From assembly GCA_013334335.1 (NCBI GenBank), contig JAAXXR010000002.1, positions 1 through 64,000 of the forward strand: a DNA stretch of 64,000 nucleotides. The letters are read 5' to 3'. Positions 25,553 through 34,739 of this stretch are shown in pieces; position 1 is the first letter of the stretch, and every line of letters begins with the position of its first letter. The position numbers were made by a program, and so were the translations under genes. The notes below the pieces were generated by a model. The model was given only the letters and a program-made list of their open reading frames with translations. It did no database searches and was not told where the DNA came from. The DNA is from Chlorobiaceae bacterium. Lineage in GTDB: Bacteria; Bacteroidota; Chlorobiia; Chlorobiales; Chlorobiaceae.

Positions 25553-26374
25553 TTAAAGGTTTGCCACGACGTTCCTGAAGATGGTGGTCATCTTGGGCTC
25601 GGCATGGTTGGAGACCTCGATGATCTCTTCGATGCCAACCGGCACGAGGCAGTCAGGGAAGCACTCGTCGGTGACGATGGACATGCCGAAGACCTCGGTT
25701 CCCTGATGCACGGCCGCGATCACTTCGGGAACGGTCGACATGCCAACCACATCGGCGCCGAGCGCCCTGAGCATGCGGTATTCGGCGCGGGTCTCGAGGC
25801 AAGGACCCGTGACGGCGACGTAGACGCCGCGCTGCACCTTGATGCCGTTCTCAAGCGCAACCTTTTCGGCGATGTCGAGGATCCTGGGCGAGTAGGGTGC
25901 GCACATGTCGGGGAAGCGCGGCCCCAGTTCAGGGTCGTTGGGCCCGATGAGCGGGTTGGTGCCGAGCAGGTTGATATGGTCGTCGATCAGCATGATGTCG
26001 CCTTTGCGATATCCGGGGTTCATTCCTCCGCAAGCGTTGGTGATGCCGAGCGTCTTGACGCCGAGCTGTTTCATGACCCTGACCGGAAAGACGATCTGCG
26101 TCATCGAATAGCCTTCGTAAAAGTGGAATCGACCCTGCATGGCGACGACCTTCTTGCCGGCCAGAGTGCCGAAAATCAGCTTGCCGTGATGGGTCTCAAC
26201 GGTCGAGATCGGGAAGTAGGGGATGTCGGCATAGTCGAGCGAGAACTCGACTTCAATCTCCTTGACCAGACCGCCAAGGCCGGTGCCGAGCACGATGCCG
26301 ACCGGGTACTCCTCGCTGGTTTTTTTCCTGATGAACGCTACGGCTTCCCTGATTTTCTGCCTTTGTTCGGTCAT
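25553..26374 (-). CDS. Purine nucleoside / methylthioadenosine phosphorylase (PNP family)
   Basis: A 273-residue trimeric-type nucleoside phosphorylase: phosphate-binding GTGLGG, HHGKL and GRFHFYEGY, substrate-site VTGPCLETRAEYRML and GMSTVPEVIAA. Where 6-oxopurine-specific PNP has Asn (ITNK in the human enzyme), this one has Asp (VTDE), as MTA phosphorylase does. With mtnA immediately downstream, MTA is a plausible main substrate, giving methylthioribose-1-phosphate; guanosine/inosine phosphorolysis remains possible. Confidence 0.88.
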   Translation of the reverse strand: MTEQRQKIREAVAFIRKKTSEEYPVGIVLGTGLGGLVKEIEVEFSLDYADIPYFPISTVETHHGKLIFGTLAGKKVVAMQGRFHFYEGYSMTQIVFPVRVMKQLGVKTLGITNACGGMNPGYRKGDIMLIDDHINLLGTNPLIGPNDPELGPRFPDMCAPYSPRILDIAEKVALENGIKVQRGVYVAVTGPCLETRAEYRMLRALGADVVGMSTVPEVIAAVHQGTEVFGMSIVTDECFPDCLVPVGIEEIIEVSNHAEPKMTTIFRNVVANL

Positions 26375-26534
26375 GATATGCCCTGTTGTTTGTTGGTTTG
26401 ATAAATCGGCCCGGAAAAAGACTTTTAATATAAGCTCTGGTGGGGAGAGATGGAAACGGGTGGCAGAGGAGTTGCTAATGGATAATGGATACTGTCAGGA
26501 GGGGATCTCCCGATATTTTTCATCGATCAACGGT

Positions 26535-27224
26535 TTATCTCCAGCCGAAGATGGCGGTGCCGATACGGATCATGGTCGTCCCCTCCATGATCGCCTCTTC
26601 GAAGTCCTGGCTCATGCCCATGGAGAGTTCGGTGAGCAGGTGGGGATCCGGCGCCGCGTGTTTCAGCTGCTCAAGGCATTCGCGAAGTTCTGCGAACTCC
26701 CGGCGGGCCTGGCTTGGGTCGGGCGATGCGATCGTCATGAGGCCGCGGAGCCTGATGTTGGGAAGGGTGAAGCACGCCTCGGCAGCAGTCGTGAGCGTCA
26801 CGGGGTCGATGCCATACTTGGAGCTCTCCCTGGAAACGTTCACTTCGAGGAGGAAGTCGATGTCGATGCCGTGCTGAACGGCGCGCTTCGAGAGCTCTTC
26901 GGCCGTGGAAACCTTGTCGATGCCGTGGATCATCGCTACCTTTCCGGCGACCTGACGAATCTTGTTGGACTGCAGGTGACCGATGAAGTGCCATGAGAGC
27001 GGTAGTTCCGCAAGTTGCGGGTCGTCCAGTTTTTCGAGGAACTCCTGGACATAGCTCTCCCCGAACTCCTTCTGGCCGGCCTCCCAGGCGGCTCTGACCG
27101 CGGTTGCGCTCTTGGTCTTGGAGACAGCGATCAGGCGGACCTCTTCAGGCCGCCTGCCTGCCGTGCGGCAGGCAGTTTCGATCTGTTCCCGGACAGCGGC
27201 GAGGTTCTCGGCGATGCTCTCCAT
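26535..27224 (-). CDS. yggS: PLP homeostasis protein, YggS/PROSC family
   Basis: A 229-residue single-domain PLP-binding protein with the alanine-racemase-like N-terminal barrel: LIAVSKTKSA (PLP lysine), FGESYVQEF, WHFIGHLQSNK, and GLMTIASPDP to LSMGMSQDFEEAI. It buffers pyridoxal phosphate rather than catalysing a reaction. The frame is open far upstream (to 27542), but that part is antisense to the cyclophilin; ATG 27224 gives the family's usual N-terminus and begins four bases after the cyclophilin stop. Confidence 0.93.
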   Translation of the reverse strand: MESIAENLAAVREQIETACRTAGRRPEEVRLIAVSKTKSATAVRAAWEAGQKEFGESYVQEFLEKLDDPQLAELPLSWHFIGHLQSNKIRQVAGKVAMIHGIDKVSTAEELSKRAVQHGIDIDFLLEVNVSRESSKYGIDPVTLTTAAEACFTLPNIRLRGLMTIASPDPSQARREFAELRECLEQLKHAAPDPHLLTELSMGMSQDFEEAIMEGTTMIRIGTAIFGWR

Positions 27225-27228
27225 CGTC

Positions 27229-27723
27229 TCAAGCGTTCTCGGTGACAGGCTTGATGGTTTCGATGGTAACCGGTTTGAGGGGGTTGTCCCGCATGTCGGT
27301 GTCGACCACGGCGATACTGTCCACCACCTCGATGCCCGACTCCACGACGCCGAACACGGTGTACTCCCCATCGAGGAAGGCGTTGTCCGCCTGGTTGATG
27401 TAAAACTGGCTGCCGGAGGAGGCTTTCTGTGGGTTGTTGTCCCGTGCGGCTGCGAGCGTTCCCTTTTTGTTCGGGTGCTTGATCTCGGCCGGAATACGTT
27501 GCTCGGGGCCGCCGGTGCCGTGCAGGGCTCGCTTGTCGTCATGGCGTGACAGCGGGTCTCCGGTCTGGATCATGAACCCTTCGATGACCCTGTGGAATCG
27601 TATGCCGTCGTAGTAGCCTTCACCGACGAGCTTCGTGAAGTTGTCGCGGTGCTTCGGGGTGTCGTCATACAGTGCAATGGCGATGTCGCCCATGCTGGTC
27701 TTGATGATGAACTTTTGTGGCAT
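27229..27723 (-). CDS. Cyclophilin-type peptidyl-prolyl cis-trans isomerase
   Basis: A 164-residue cytosolic cyclophilin without a signal peptide. Active-site features: FHRVIEGFMIQTGDP, GTLAAAR, ASSGSQFYI, and VFGVVESG. It catalyses proline isomerisation during folding. Sits between the TPR membrane protein and yggS with short gaps, likely one transcript. Confidence 0.92.
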   Translation of the reverse strand: MPQKFIIKTSMGDIAIALYDDTPKHRDNFTKLVGEGYYDGIRFHRVIEGFMIQTGDPLSRHDDKRALHGTGGPEQRIPAEIKHPNKKGTLAAARDNNPQKASSGSQFYINQADNAFLDGEYTVFGVVESGIEVVDSIAVVDTDMRDNPLKPVTIETIKPVTENA

Positions 27724-27759
27724 GTCTGGTTATTGAGGAGTGGTTGTTGGAGTTGCCCG

Positions 27760-28428
27760 TTACGGTGCTGGTACCTGGACGCCCTGGCCTGACAGCTTCC
27801 ACAGGGAGCGCTGGGCTACAGCAGCCGACGAGGTGCCCGGCCAGCTCTTGATGATCTTGTCGAACAGCTTGACCGCCTCATCAGGCTTGCCTGCGGCGAT
27901 GAGGCTTTCGGCCGCCCGGTTCAGGTACATCGATTTCAGCGCTTCGTTCTCGGCGGTATCCGAGGCCTTTTGATAGCTGTCGGCTGCGGCGGAGAATGTT
28001 TTCTTCTGCACGTGGCAGGCGGCGGTGCCGGCGAGTGCGGAAGCCTGGAGGTCCTTGTTCGGGCTGCTGAACTCCTTGTAAAGGGGGAGCGCCTCGTCAG
28101 GCTTGTTCATGGTGTAGTAAATCGTGGCGAGGTAGAGTCTGGCCATGTTGCCGCTCGGGGTACCGCCATAACCGGCGATGATCTCCCTGAGGCCTTTGGT
28201 CGCGTGATCGGCGTCGCCCGTCTGGATCCACGGCACGACCTTCGAAAGCGCGAGGGAGGCCTGTTCCTCATCGGCTTTGGTTTTCTGCATCCAGAAGAAT
28301 GCGCCTCCAGCCACTACGGCAAGCAGCACAATGACCGAAATGATGATCTTTTTCTTTTCGAGGACAAGGTCGATGATGGTCGGCTTCGGGAGCGCCTGAG
28401 GTGTGTGTGCAGTGTGTATCTCGTTCAT
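27760..28428 (-). CDS. Membrane-anchored TPR-repeat protein (YfgM/BamD-like architecture)
   Basis: A 222-residue protein with a short cytoplasmic N-terminus, one membrane helix (IIISVIVLLAVVAGGAFFW, about 29-47) and a C-terminal region of about four tetratricopeptide repeats, for example GNMARLYLATIYYTMNKPDEALPLYKEF. Shape and length resemble YfgM/TolA-like periplasmic scaffolds. A role in envelope protein folding would fit its cyclophilin neighbour but is only inferred. Start at 28428 (MNEIHTAHTPQ); 28 extra residues in the longer frame are low-complexity and basic. Confidence 0.75.
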   Translation of the reverse strand: MNEIHTAHTPQALPKPTIIDLVLEKKKIIISVIVLLAVVAGGAFFWMQKTKADEEQASLALSKVVPWIQTGDADHATKGLREIIAGYGGTPSGNMARLYLATIYYTMNKPDEALPLYKEFSSPNKDLQASALAGTAACHVQKKTFSAAADSYQKASDTAENEALKSMYLNRAAESLIAAGKPDEAVKLFDKIIKSWPGTSSAAVAQRSLWKLSGQGVQVPAP

Positions 28429-28694
28429 TGATAGCGGTCGTTGTCGTTGAAATTTTTCTGTATCCTCTCTTGACGGTGAAAGCACCCGCCGTTCCTGGCC
28501 GGTCATCGGCATCCGTTCGTCGCGGTTTTCAACCTACGCAAGTTGCAATGAATTTCAAAATGAGTTCCCTTCCGCCCGAGCTGGAGCGTGGAGAAGGGGG
28601 CGATTGAAATTCGTGGTTTCCGAAGTTGTACCGGATTTTAACCTGGGGTTCAGGGGAGAACCGGGTTGTCATGCAAGATTGAATGTCCGGGGTC

Positions 28695-29486
28695 TCAGCG
28701 GCCTGCTGCATGCGGGAGGGGGATCCCGAAAAGCCTGCAGGCGTTGCCGACCAGCGAATTGGCCACCGTTTCGAGCGGTTCCTGGCGTGCGTCCGCGATT
28801 GCCCGCACCGTGTGGGTCACATTGGCAGGCTCGTTACGTTTGCCGCGCATGGGTACGGGGGAGAGGTATGGTGCGTCCGTTTCCGACAGAAGCGCCTCAA
28901 GCGGCATCGAGGCCACGATCTCAGGCAGGTTCGATCGCTTGTAGGTAATGGTGCCCGGCACCGAGATTTTCATGCCGAGTCCGATGCATTGGCGGGCGAT
29001 ATCGAGATCGCCGGAAAAGCAGTGCATCGCACCCCTCAGGGTCGATGACCGCTCTTCTGAGAGCACCCTGAGCATGTCCGGCCAGGCATCACGGCAGTGG
29101 ATGACCACCGGCAGGTCGAGTGAAACGGCCAGTCGCAGCATTTCGCGGAACGCCCCGATCTGCAGGTCGCGGTCATAGCCGGGCCAGTAGTAGTCGAGTC
29201 CTATCTCTCCGATACCCACGACCTTGTCGGCCCGGGCGAGCCCTGCCAGTTCGTCCAGCAGCTCCGGCCCGTAGGGCGCGCGGACTTCCCCCGGGTGAAG
29301 TCCGACATTGGCGTAGATGAAGTCGTACCTGCCAGCCAGTTCGACCGACCTCCTGCTCGTCACGGGATCGGTTCCGGGATCGATGAGCAGTCCACCGCCT
29401 GCAGCCCGAAAGCGTGCGATCGCCTCGTCGCGGTCGGCGTCGAATTCGGGAAACGACAGATGGCAATGGACGTCTGCGTACCTCAT
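28695..29486 (-). CDS. tatD: TatD-family metal-dependent hydrolase (DNase)
   Basis: A 263-residue TIM-barrel metallohydrolase: N-terminal HCHLSF metal ligands, GEIGLDYYW with the bridging Glu, PVVIHCRDAW, GAMHCFSGD, and the C-terminal ETDAPYLSPVPMRGKRNEP. TatD proteins have 3'-5' exonuclease or DNase activity and are linked to DNA repair. Its ATG shares one base with the lspA stop (TGATG), showing coupled translation. Confidence 0.92.
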   Translation of the reverse strand: MRYADVHCHLSFPEFDADRDEAIARFRAAGGGLLIDPGTDPVTSRRSVELAGRYDFIYANVGLHPGEVRAPYGPELLDELAGLARADKVVGIGEIGLDYYWPGYDRDLQIGAFREMLRLAVSLDLPVVIHCRDAWPDMLRVLSEERSSTLRGAMHCFSGDLDIARQCIGLGMKISVPGTITYKRSNLPEIVASMPLEALLSETDAPYLSPVPMRGKRNEPANVTHTVRAIADARQEPLETVANSLVGNACRLFGIPLPHAAGR

Positions 29487-30007
29487 CAGCCCTTATGCTC
29501 TTCTGGAGTGAAGATCCGGTCGTACAGGAATACAAGCATGCATGCGCCGATGGTGATGCAGGAGTCGGCCACGTTGAAGATGGGCCAGAGCGACAGGTAC
29601 CTGCCGAACAGCACGCCTTCGTAGAGGTCGAAATGGATGAAGTCGACCACATGGCCGAGCATCACCCGATCGATGAGGTTCCCGACACCACCGCTCAGGA
29701 TGAGCGCAAAGGCCGTGATGAAGAGCGGGTTGCGGTTTTTCGATCTCGAAACGTAGACGATGACGCCAGCCGATATCGCGAAGGTGAGCAGCAGCAGGCT
29801 CTGGGGAGGCAGGAACCTGACCCCGAAGGCGATGCCCAGGTTCTCCGCATAGGTGAGCTTGAGCCAGTCATGTACAAGGATCATGCTCTGGTTCATGTCG
29901 CGAAGATAATTGATCGCGAGGATTTTGGTTACCCGGTCTATAAGCGCGAAGAGCACGGCGAGAAGGTAGAAAAGCGCCATGGATGGTGTGTGTTGTTTGT
30001 CGTTCAT
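29486..30007 (-). CDS. lspA: Lipoprotein signal peptidase (signal peptidase II)
   Basis: Inner-membrane aspartic protease removing lipoprotein signal peptides. The 173-residue protein has four helices and the two catalytic Asp motifs GVGNLIDRV and FNVADSCI, plus the N-terminal DRVTK and NLGIAFG segments. Standard length. Overlaps tatD by one base. Confidence 0.95.
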   Translation of the reverse strand: MNDKQHTPSMALFYLLAVLFALIDRVTKILAINYLRDMNQSMILVHDWLKLTYAENLGIAFGVRFLPPQSLLLLTFAISAGVIVYVSRSKNRNPLFITAFALILSGGVGNLIDRVMLGHVVDFIHFDLYEGVLFGRYLSLWPIFNVADSCITIGACMLVFLYDRIFTPEEHKG

Positions 30008-30075
30008 CTGCAGGTATGTGTTGGGAATGGGAATGTATCATGCGATCCGGCATTTTTCAAGCAGGACCGTTCACT

Positions 30076-30984
30076 TTACCTGCAGTTGTGGCCGTCGGCC
30101 TCTCCGATTTCGTGCATGAGTACGTTCCTCACGGTGTCGACGGGCATCTGGCAGCCAGTCCAGATGAAAAAGGCGCTGGCCGCCTGGGCGAGGAGCATTT
30201 CGATGCCTGATACCGTTTCCGCTCCGGCCGAGCGTGCTTCGGCAAGCAGTGGGGTTTCCAGCGGATTGTAAACCATGTCGTAGACGATCTGGCCCGGATG
30301 GAACAGCTCCCTGCCGGACGGTACGGCGCTCTTGCCGGCGTCCGTGCGTCCAGCGGTACCGACGGGTGTGGCGTTCACGATCACGCTGCACTCCTGGAGC
30401 TGCTGGCCGCCGAGCGGAAGTTCGAGGTCGCTGGTCAGGCAGGGGGTGACCAGCGACCGGTGCAGGTACCCATCGAGCATCTCGTCGGCCTTATGCAGCT
30501 CCCTGACGAAGAGCAGGATCGAGGAGGGTCTGAAGTGCAGCCGAAAGGCCTCGATAGCAGCGAGGGCGGCACCGCCGTTTCCGAAGATGCAGACCCTTTT
30601 GCCACGGATGCGTTCGGCCCATGGCAAAAGAGGGGCGGCAAACCCCGAGATGTCGGTGTTGTGTCCGGAGAGATGGCCGTTGTCGTTGACGATGGTGTTC
30701 ACCGCGCGGATGGTCTGCGCTTCCGGCGAGAGCTCGTCGAGGAAAGGCACGACGGTTTTCTTGTACGGTATGGTCACGCTGAAACCCTGGATGCCGAGCG
30801 CCCGGCTTCCCCGCAGGGCGTCAGCGACCAGTTCAGGGCTGGCGATGTTGAAGATCGTGTAGACACACGGCATTCCCAGCGTTTCAAACGCCGTGTTATG
30901 GATAAGCGGGGACCAGGAGTAATCGACGTTTTTTCCGATGAGCCCGAATATCCTCTTTGCCCGGTTGGCGGAGACGACGGTCAT
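30076..30984 (-). CDS. aroE: Shikimate dehydrogenase (NADP+)
   Basis: Reduces 3-dehydroshikimate to shikimate in aromatic amino-acid synthesis. The 302-residue protein has the substrate motif YSWSPLIHN, the catalytic Lys/Asp in VTIPYKK and GHNTD, the nucleotide-binding [10 protein letters not shown], and NATPVG and [12 protein letters not shown] near the end. ATG 30984 is chosen; the longer frame to 31137 runs into the TPR gene. It starts 10 bases after that gene's stop. Confidence 0.94.
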   Translation of the reverse strand: MTVVSANRAKRIFGLIGKNVDYSWSPLIHNTAFETLGMPCVYTIFNIASPELVADALRGSRALGIQGFSVTIPYKKTVVPFLDELSPEAQTIRAVNTIVNDNGHLSGHNTDISGFAAPLLPWAERIRGKRVCIFGNGGAALAAIEAFRLHFRPSSILLFVRELHKADEMLDGYLHRSLVTPCLTSDLELPLGGQQLQECSVIVNATPVGTAGRTDAGKSAVPSGRELFHPGQIVYDMVYNPLETPLLAEARSAGAETVSGIEMLLAQAASAFFIWTGCQMPVDTVRNVLMHEIGEADGHNCR

Positions 30985-30994
30985 GGCCAGGAGG

Positions 30995-32392
30995 TCAGGA
31001 GATCCCGAGCAGCATGCGGACGGCATCCTGCTGATAGAGCTCGGGGAAGGTGCTCTGGAAGAGCTGCTTCTTGTCCGGATCGATCTTGAACGCCTTGCTG
31101 AGGGCCTTGAGGGTGCTCTGCTTGTCGCCCAGGGCAAAATAGGCGGCGGCTATCTCGAAATGTGCGTCCGCCGAAAGCGGCTGCAGCGTGATCGACTCCT
31201 CCAGGGCACGGATCGACTCGTTCATGTCTCCGGATTCGCGCAACACCATGGCGTAATCGAGCCAGATCTGCGGGCTTTCCGGATCGAGATTGATCACCGA
31301 GCGATAGGTCAGGAGCGACGCTTCGATCAAACCGATATTGTACTCGATCTCAGCCTTCAGCAGGAGGTACTCGACGCAGTCAGGCATCTCTTCGAGGGCG
31401 TGGGCGATGGCTTCGAGCGACGCCGGGAAATCCTCGATGGCTTCATGGCAGCAGGAGAGGGCGAACCAGGCGTCTGCGAACTCCGGATTCAGCTCGATAC
31501 AGCGCCGGTAGCAGGTGATGGCAAGGTCGTACTCTTCCAGCTCCTCCCTGGCGATCCCGAGATTATAGAGAGCGTTGATGTCGTCAGGTTCGAACTCAAG
31601 GGTCTTCAGGTAACTCTTGGCCGCCTCCTCGATTTTTCCCGTGATGGCCAGAACGTTTGCCCGGTTGTACCATGCCGAGCTGAACTCATCCGAGATGGCA
31701 AGCGCCATGTCGTAGGCCGAAAGGGCCTCGTCGTAGTGCTTGAGCTTGCTCATCACCAGTCCGCTGTTGTACCAGGCGTTGATGTTGTAAGGGTCCAGGT
31801 CGATCGCTTTACGATAGGACTCGAGGCTCTCCTCGAGCCGTCCGAGGATGTCCTGGGAATAGGCTAGCTCGTACCACCCTTCAGGAAACTCAGGTTCAAG
31901 GTCGATACAGCGCAGGAAGTTCTGCTCCGCCTCCTCGAAACGATCGAGGCGCTGCAGGACGAGTCCCCGGTAGAAGTGTGTCTCCTTTTCGGTCGACGAG
32001 TCAGTGACGACCCGGTCGATCTCTTCGAGGGCCTGCTCGAGATGTCCCGTGTTGAACCAGGCCAGGGCGAGGTTCAGGGTCATTTCACTGTCCGCAGGAC
32101 TGAGGACCACAGCATGCCTGAAGGCGTCGAGGGCCTCGTCGAACATGCCGTTAAGGGTGAGGCAATTGCCGAGGTGGAACCAGCTTTCCGCATTGAACGT
32201 ATTGACCTCTTCAAGCCTTCTGGCTGCCTTGAGGGCAGCTTCGTGTTCGCCCTCTTCGTTCAGCTGGTTGATGATATCGATAAGCTCTTCGGGGTCGTTC
32301 AACGACTCGGGATCGGTCAGGCCATCCGGTTGATCCTCGAAGGAACCATCCGGTCGGGTATGTTCATCGTCGAAAAAGTCAAGGAGACTCAT
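30995..32392 (-). CDS. Large soluble TPR-repeat protein
   Basis: A 465-residue protein that is almost entirely tetratricopeptide repeats: about eleven 34-residue units, with consensus pieces such as [21 protein letters not shown] and [20 protein letters not shown]. It starts with an acidic segment ([14 protein letters not shown]). No catalytic domain or signal peptide is seen, so it is probably a cytoplasmic scaffold. Start at 32392 ([10 protein letters not shown]) rather than 32479, whose leader is cysteine-rich and unlike the rest. Confidence 0.85.
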   Translation of the reverse strand: MSLLDFFDDEHTRPDGSFEDQPDGLTDPESLNDPEELIDIINQLNEEGEHEAALKAARRLEEVNTFNAESWFHLGNCLTLNGMFDEALDAFRHAVVLSPADSEMTLNLALAWFNTGHLEQALEEIDRVVTDSSTEKETHFYRGLVLQRLDRFEEAEQNFLRCIDLEPEFPEGWYELAYSQDILGRLEESLESYRKAIDLDPYNINAWYNSGLVMSKLKHYDEALSAYDMALAISDEFSSAWYNRANVLAITGKIEEAAKSYLKTLEFEPDDINALYNLGIAREELEEYDLAITCYRRCIELNPEFADAWFALSCCHEAIEDFPASLEAIAHALEEMPDCVEYLLLKAEIEYNIGLIEASLLTYRSVINLDPESPQIWLDYAMVLRESGDMNESIRALEESITLQPLSADAHFEIAAAYFALGDKQSTLKALSKAFKIDPDKKQLFQSTFPELYQQDAVRMLLGIS

Positions 32393-32489
32393 ACACTCTT
32401 GTTCATGGCATTTGACACGATCACAAAGAAGATCATTACGAGAATATAGCAGTTTTTTTTCAAATCCAGCGACCAGCAAGGCCCGACAC

Positions 32490-34370
32490 TCAAGGCTTTG
32501 CGTCGCGTTCCGGGTGGAAATGACGGTAAATGCTTTCGGCGGTTTTCTTTCCCGTCACCAAAGAAATTTCTTCGGGTGTCAGCAGAGCGACGGCTTCCAC
32601 AGATCCGAATCGACTGAGCAGCCGTTCAGCAGTTCCGTTGCCGACGCCGTGGATTTCCGTCAGCTCGGTGCGGATCGTCCGGTCTGTCCTGACCTTGCGG
32701 TGGTAGGTTACGGCAAACCGGTGCGCCTCGTCGCGAAGCTGTTGCAGGAGCTTGAGCGCAGGAGAGGTTTTCGGCAGGTTATGCGGATCTCGTTCGTGGG
32801 GCAGCCATATCTCCTCGAGCCGCTTCGACAGGCCGGCCACCGGGAGGGTGACGCCTGCTTCCTGCAAGGCTTTCAGCGCGACGTTCGCCTGTCCCTTGCC
32901 GCCATCGACAATGAGCAGGTCAGGCATGGGCAGCGTTTCGGAGAGCGAGCCTCCATAACGGCGGGTAATCGCTTCATGCATGGCGGCATAGTCGTCGGAA
33001 CCCTCGAAGCTCCTGAGCCTGAATTTCCGGTAATCCGATTTTTTCGGCCTGCCGGACACGAAGGTGACCATGGCGCTGACGTAGTCCGAACCCTGGATGT
33101 GCGAATTGTCGAAGCACTCGATCCGTTCGGGAACCCGCTCGAGACGCAGCACCTGCTTCAGGGCTTCAAGTGATGGGGGGATGCGGGCGATCTCGCCCCG
33201 TTTCTGTTTCTGCACCATGAACTCATGCAGATGGTGCTCGGCATTTTTCAGGCACATGTCGAGGAGCTGGGCTTTTTCACCGATTTTCGGCACGATGAAG
33301 CGTACCTGCCGTCGGTCAGGCTGACGTGAAAAAATCAGCTGGCGCAGTGCATCGGACTCATCTTCCGCCAGTGCCTCCTGCAGGAGGATCTCTTCCGGCA
33401 TCAGATCGGGAGTCTCCAGGTAGTAGTGCTCCAGGAGCGCCGACAGAAGCCCGGGGGTGTCGGCGTGCCCCGTGTTCGACAGGTAGAGGTGCTGCGATCC
33501 GATCAGTTTGCCCTCGCGGATCTTGAACACCACGCCGCAAGCGTCGTCGTTGCCAGCGGCTACGGCGAAGAGGTCGCGGTCGACCGGGTCGGCGCTCACC
33601 ACCTTCTGGCGTTCCGCATAGCGTTTCAGGCCGTCGATCTGAGCCTTCAGGGAGGCAGCCTCCTCGAACTGCAGGTTCGTCGCATGCCGCTGCATCTCGG
33701 CGGTGAGCGAGCGGATGAGGGCGGCGGTCTTTCCCTTCAGGAGCTGCACGATTTCGCGGATGATCTCCTGGTACTCCCCTTCCTCCTGGAGCCCTTCGCA
33801 CGGTCCTTTGCACTTGTGGATGTGGTAGTCGAGGCAGACCTTGAACTTTCGTGATGCTACCGCCTCTTCGGTCAACCGGTACTTGCAGCTCCGGACCGGG
33901 AAGATTGAGCCGATCAGGTCGAGGATCAGCCGGAGTTGGTGGGCCTCGGTATAGGGCCCGAAATAGAGCGAGCCGTCGCGCCTGACCTGACGGGTCAGGA
34001 AAATCCTCGGAAACCGTTCGTTGGTGATGACCAGGTAGGGGTAGCTTTTATCATCCTTCAGGCTGACATTGTAGCGGGGGCGCAACTCCTTGATCAGGTT
34101 GTTTTCAAGGATGAGCGCTTCGACTTCGGAGGAGGTGATGATCACGTCGAGCCCGGCGATGTGACTCACCATGACGGCGGTCTTGCCGGTTATCTGCGAA
34201 GCGTCACGGAAATATGATCGGACCCGGTTTCGCAGATTCTTGGCCTTGCCGACGTAAATCACCGTGCCCTTCGCGTTGCTGAAGCGGTAGACACCGGGGT
34301 TGGTCGGCAGGGAAGCAAGCTTTTCCTGCAGTTCCGTGGAGCGTTTCTGGGCCTTGCCCGGAGCGGTCAT
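32490..34370 (-). CDS. uvrC: Excinuclease ABC subunit C
   Basis: Makes the dual incisions in nucleotide excision repair. The 626-residue protein has the GIY-YIG nuclease domain (PGVYRF...[10 protein letters not shown], about 24-45), the UVR motif ([16 protein letters not shown]), the RNase H-like nuclease core ([28 protein letters not shown]) and a C-terminal helix-hairpin-helix ([18 protein letters not shown]). ATG 34370 begins a normal N-terminus; a start 12 codons upstream is less likely. Confidence 0.95.
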   Translation of the reverse strand: MTAPGKAQKRSTELQEKLASLPTNPGVYRFSNAKGTVIYVGKAKNLRNRVRSYFRDASQITGKTAVMVSHIAGLDVIITSSEVEALILENNLIKELRPRYNVSLKDDKSYPYLVITNERFPRIFLTRQVRRDGSLYFGPYTEAHQLRLILDLIGSIFPVRSCKYRLTEEAVASRKFKVCLDYHIHKCKGPCEGLQEEGEYQEIIREIVQLLKGKTAALIRSLTAEMQRHATNLQFEEAASLKAQIDGLKRYAERQKVVSADPVDRDLFAVAAGNDDACGVVFKIREGKLIGSQHLYLSNTGHADTPGLLSALLEHYYLETPDLMPEEILLQEALAEDESDALRQLIFSRQPDRRQVRFIVPKIGEKAQLLDMCLKNAEHHLHEFMVQKQKRGEIARIPPSLEALKQVLRLERVPERIECFDNSHIQGSDYVSAMVTFVSGRPKKSDYRKFRLRSFEGSDDYAAMHEAITRRYGGSLSETLPMPDLLIVDGGKGQANVALKALQEAGVTLPVAGLSKRLEEIWLPHERDPHNLPKTSPALKLLQQLRDEAHRFAVTYHRKVRTDRTIRTELTEIHGVGNGTAERLLSRFGSVEAVALLTPEEISLVTGKKTAESIYRHFHPERDAKP

Positions 34371-34424
34371 GACAAATCGATTGGTTCCTTCTTGCCGATA
34401 TCGCAATGTAGGGATTCCCTGATA

Positions 34425-34464
34425 GAAAAAAAGAGGGGCGCCGTGTTGATGCGGCGCCCCTCTT
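34425..34464 (-). terminator. Rho-independent terminator after the small membrane-protein gene
   Basis: AGAGGGGCGCCG...CGGCGCCCCTCT (34432-34463) forms a 12-bp stem; on the minus strand it is followed by a T-run (34426-34432). It closes the uspA-MFS-small protein unit just upstream of uvrC. Confidence 0.92.
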
Positions 34465-34487
34465 CGGTTTGTTCTGTCGGGACAGCG

Positions 34488-34712
34488 TCACTCGATGGAC
34501 TCATATTCACCCTTGAGGGCGAACACGCCGAAGGTGATCAGGCTGAACGAGATGATCGGCATGAGCACGACGAGCACGATGGACCAGAAGATCCAGTTCT
34601 CTTCACTCGGCTTTTTTGCGATCTCCGACATCGCCTGCCTGATGGCGAGCGGAATGATGCCTACTCCCAGGGCGGCCCAGACGATACCCATTAATTTCTG
34701 AATTGCTGACAT
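34488..34712 (-). CDS. Small two-helix membrane protein (DUF6814-like) paired with MFS transporter
   Basis: A 74-residue protein with two hydrophobic spans (about 8-26 and 40-66) separated by EIAKKPSEENWIFW and ending in KGEYESIE. Small proteins of this appearance recur just downstream of MHS-type MFS transporters in Bacteroidetes and Chlorobi; I place it there from memory of the pattern. It follows the transporter by 27 bases and precedes a terminator, so it is co-transcribed and may be an accessory subunit. Confidence 0.72.
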   Translation of the reverse strand: MSAIQKLMGIVWAALGVGIIPLAIRQAMSEIAKKPSEENWIFWSIVLVVLMPIISFSLITFGVFALKGEYESIE

Positions 34713-34739
34713 AGTGTAATTTTTTAAATAGTTGCCTGT

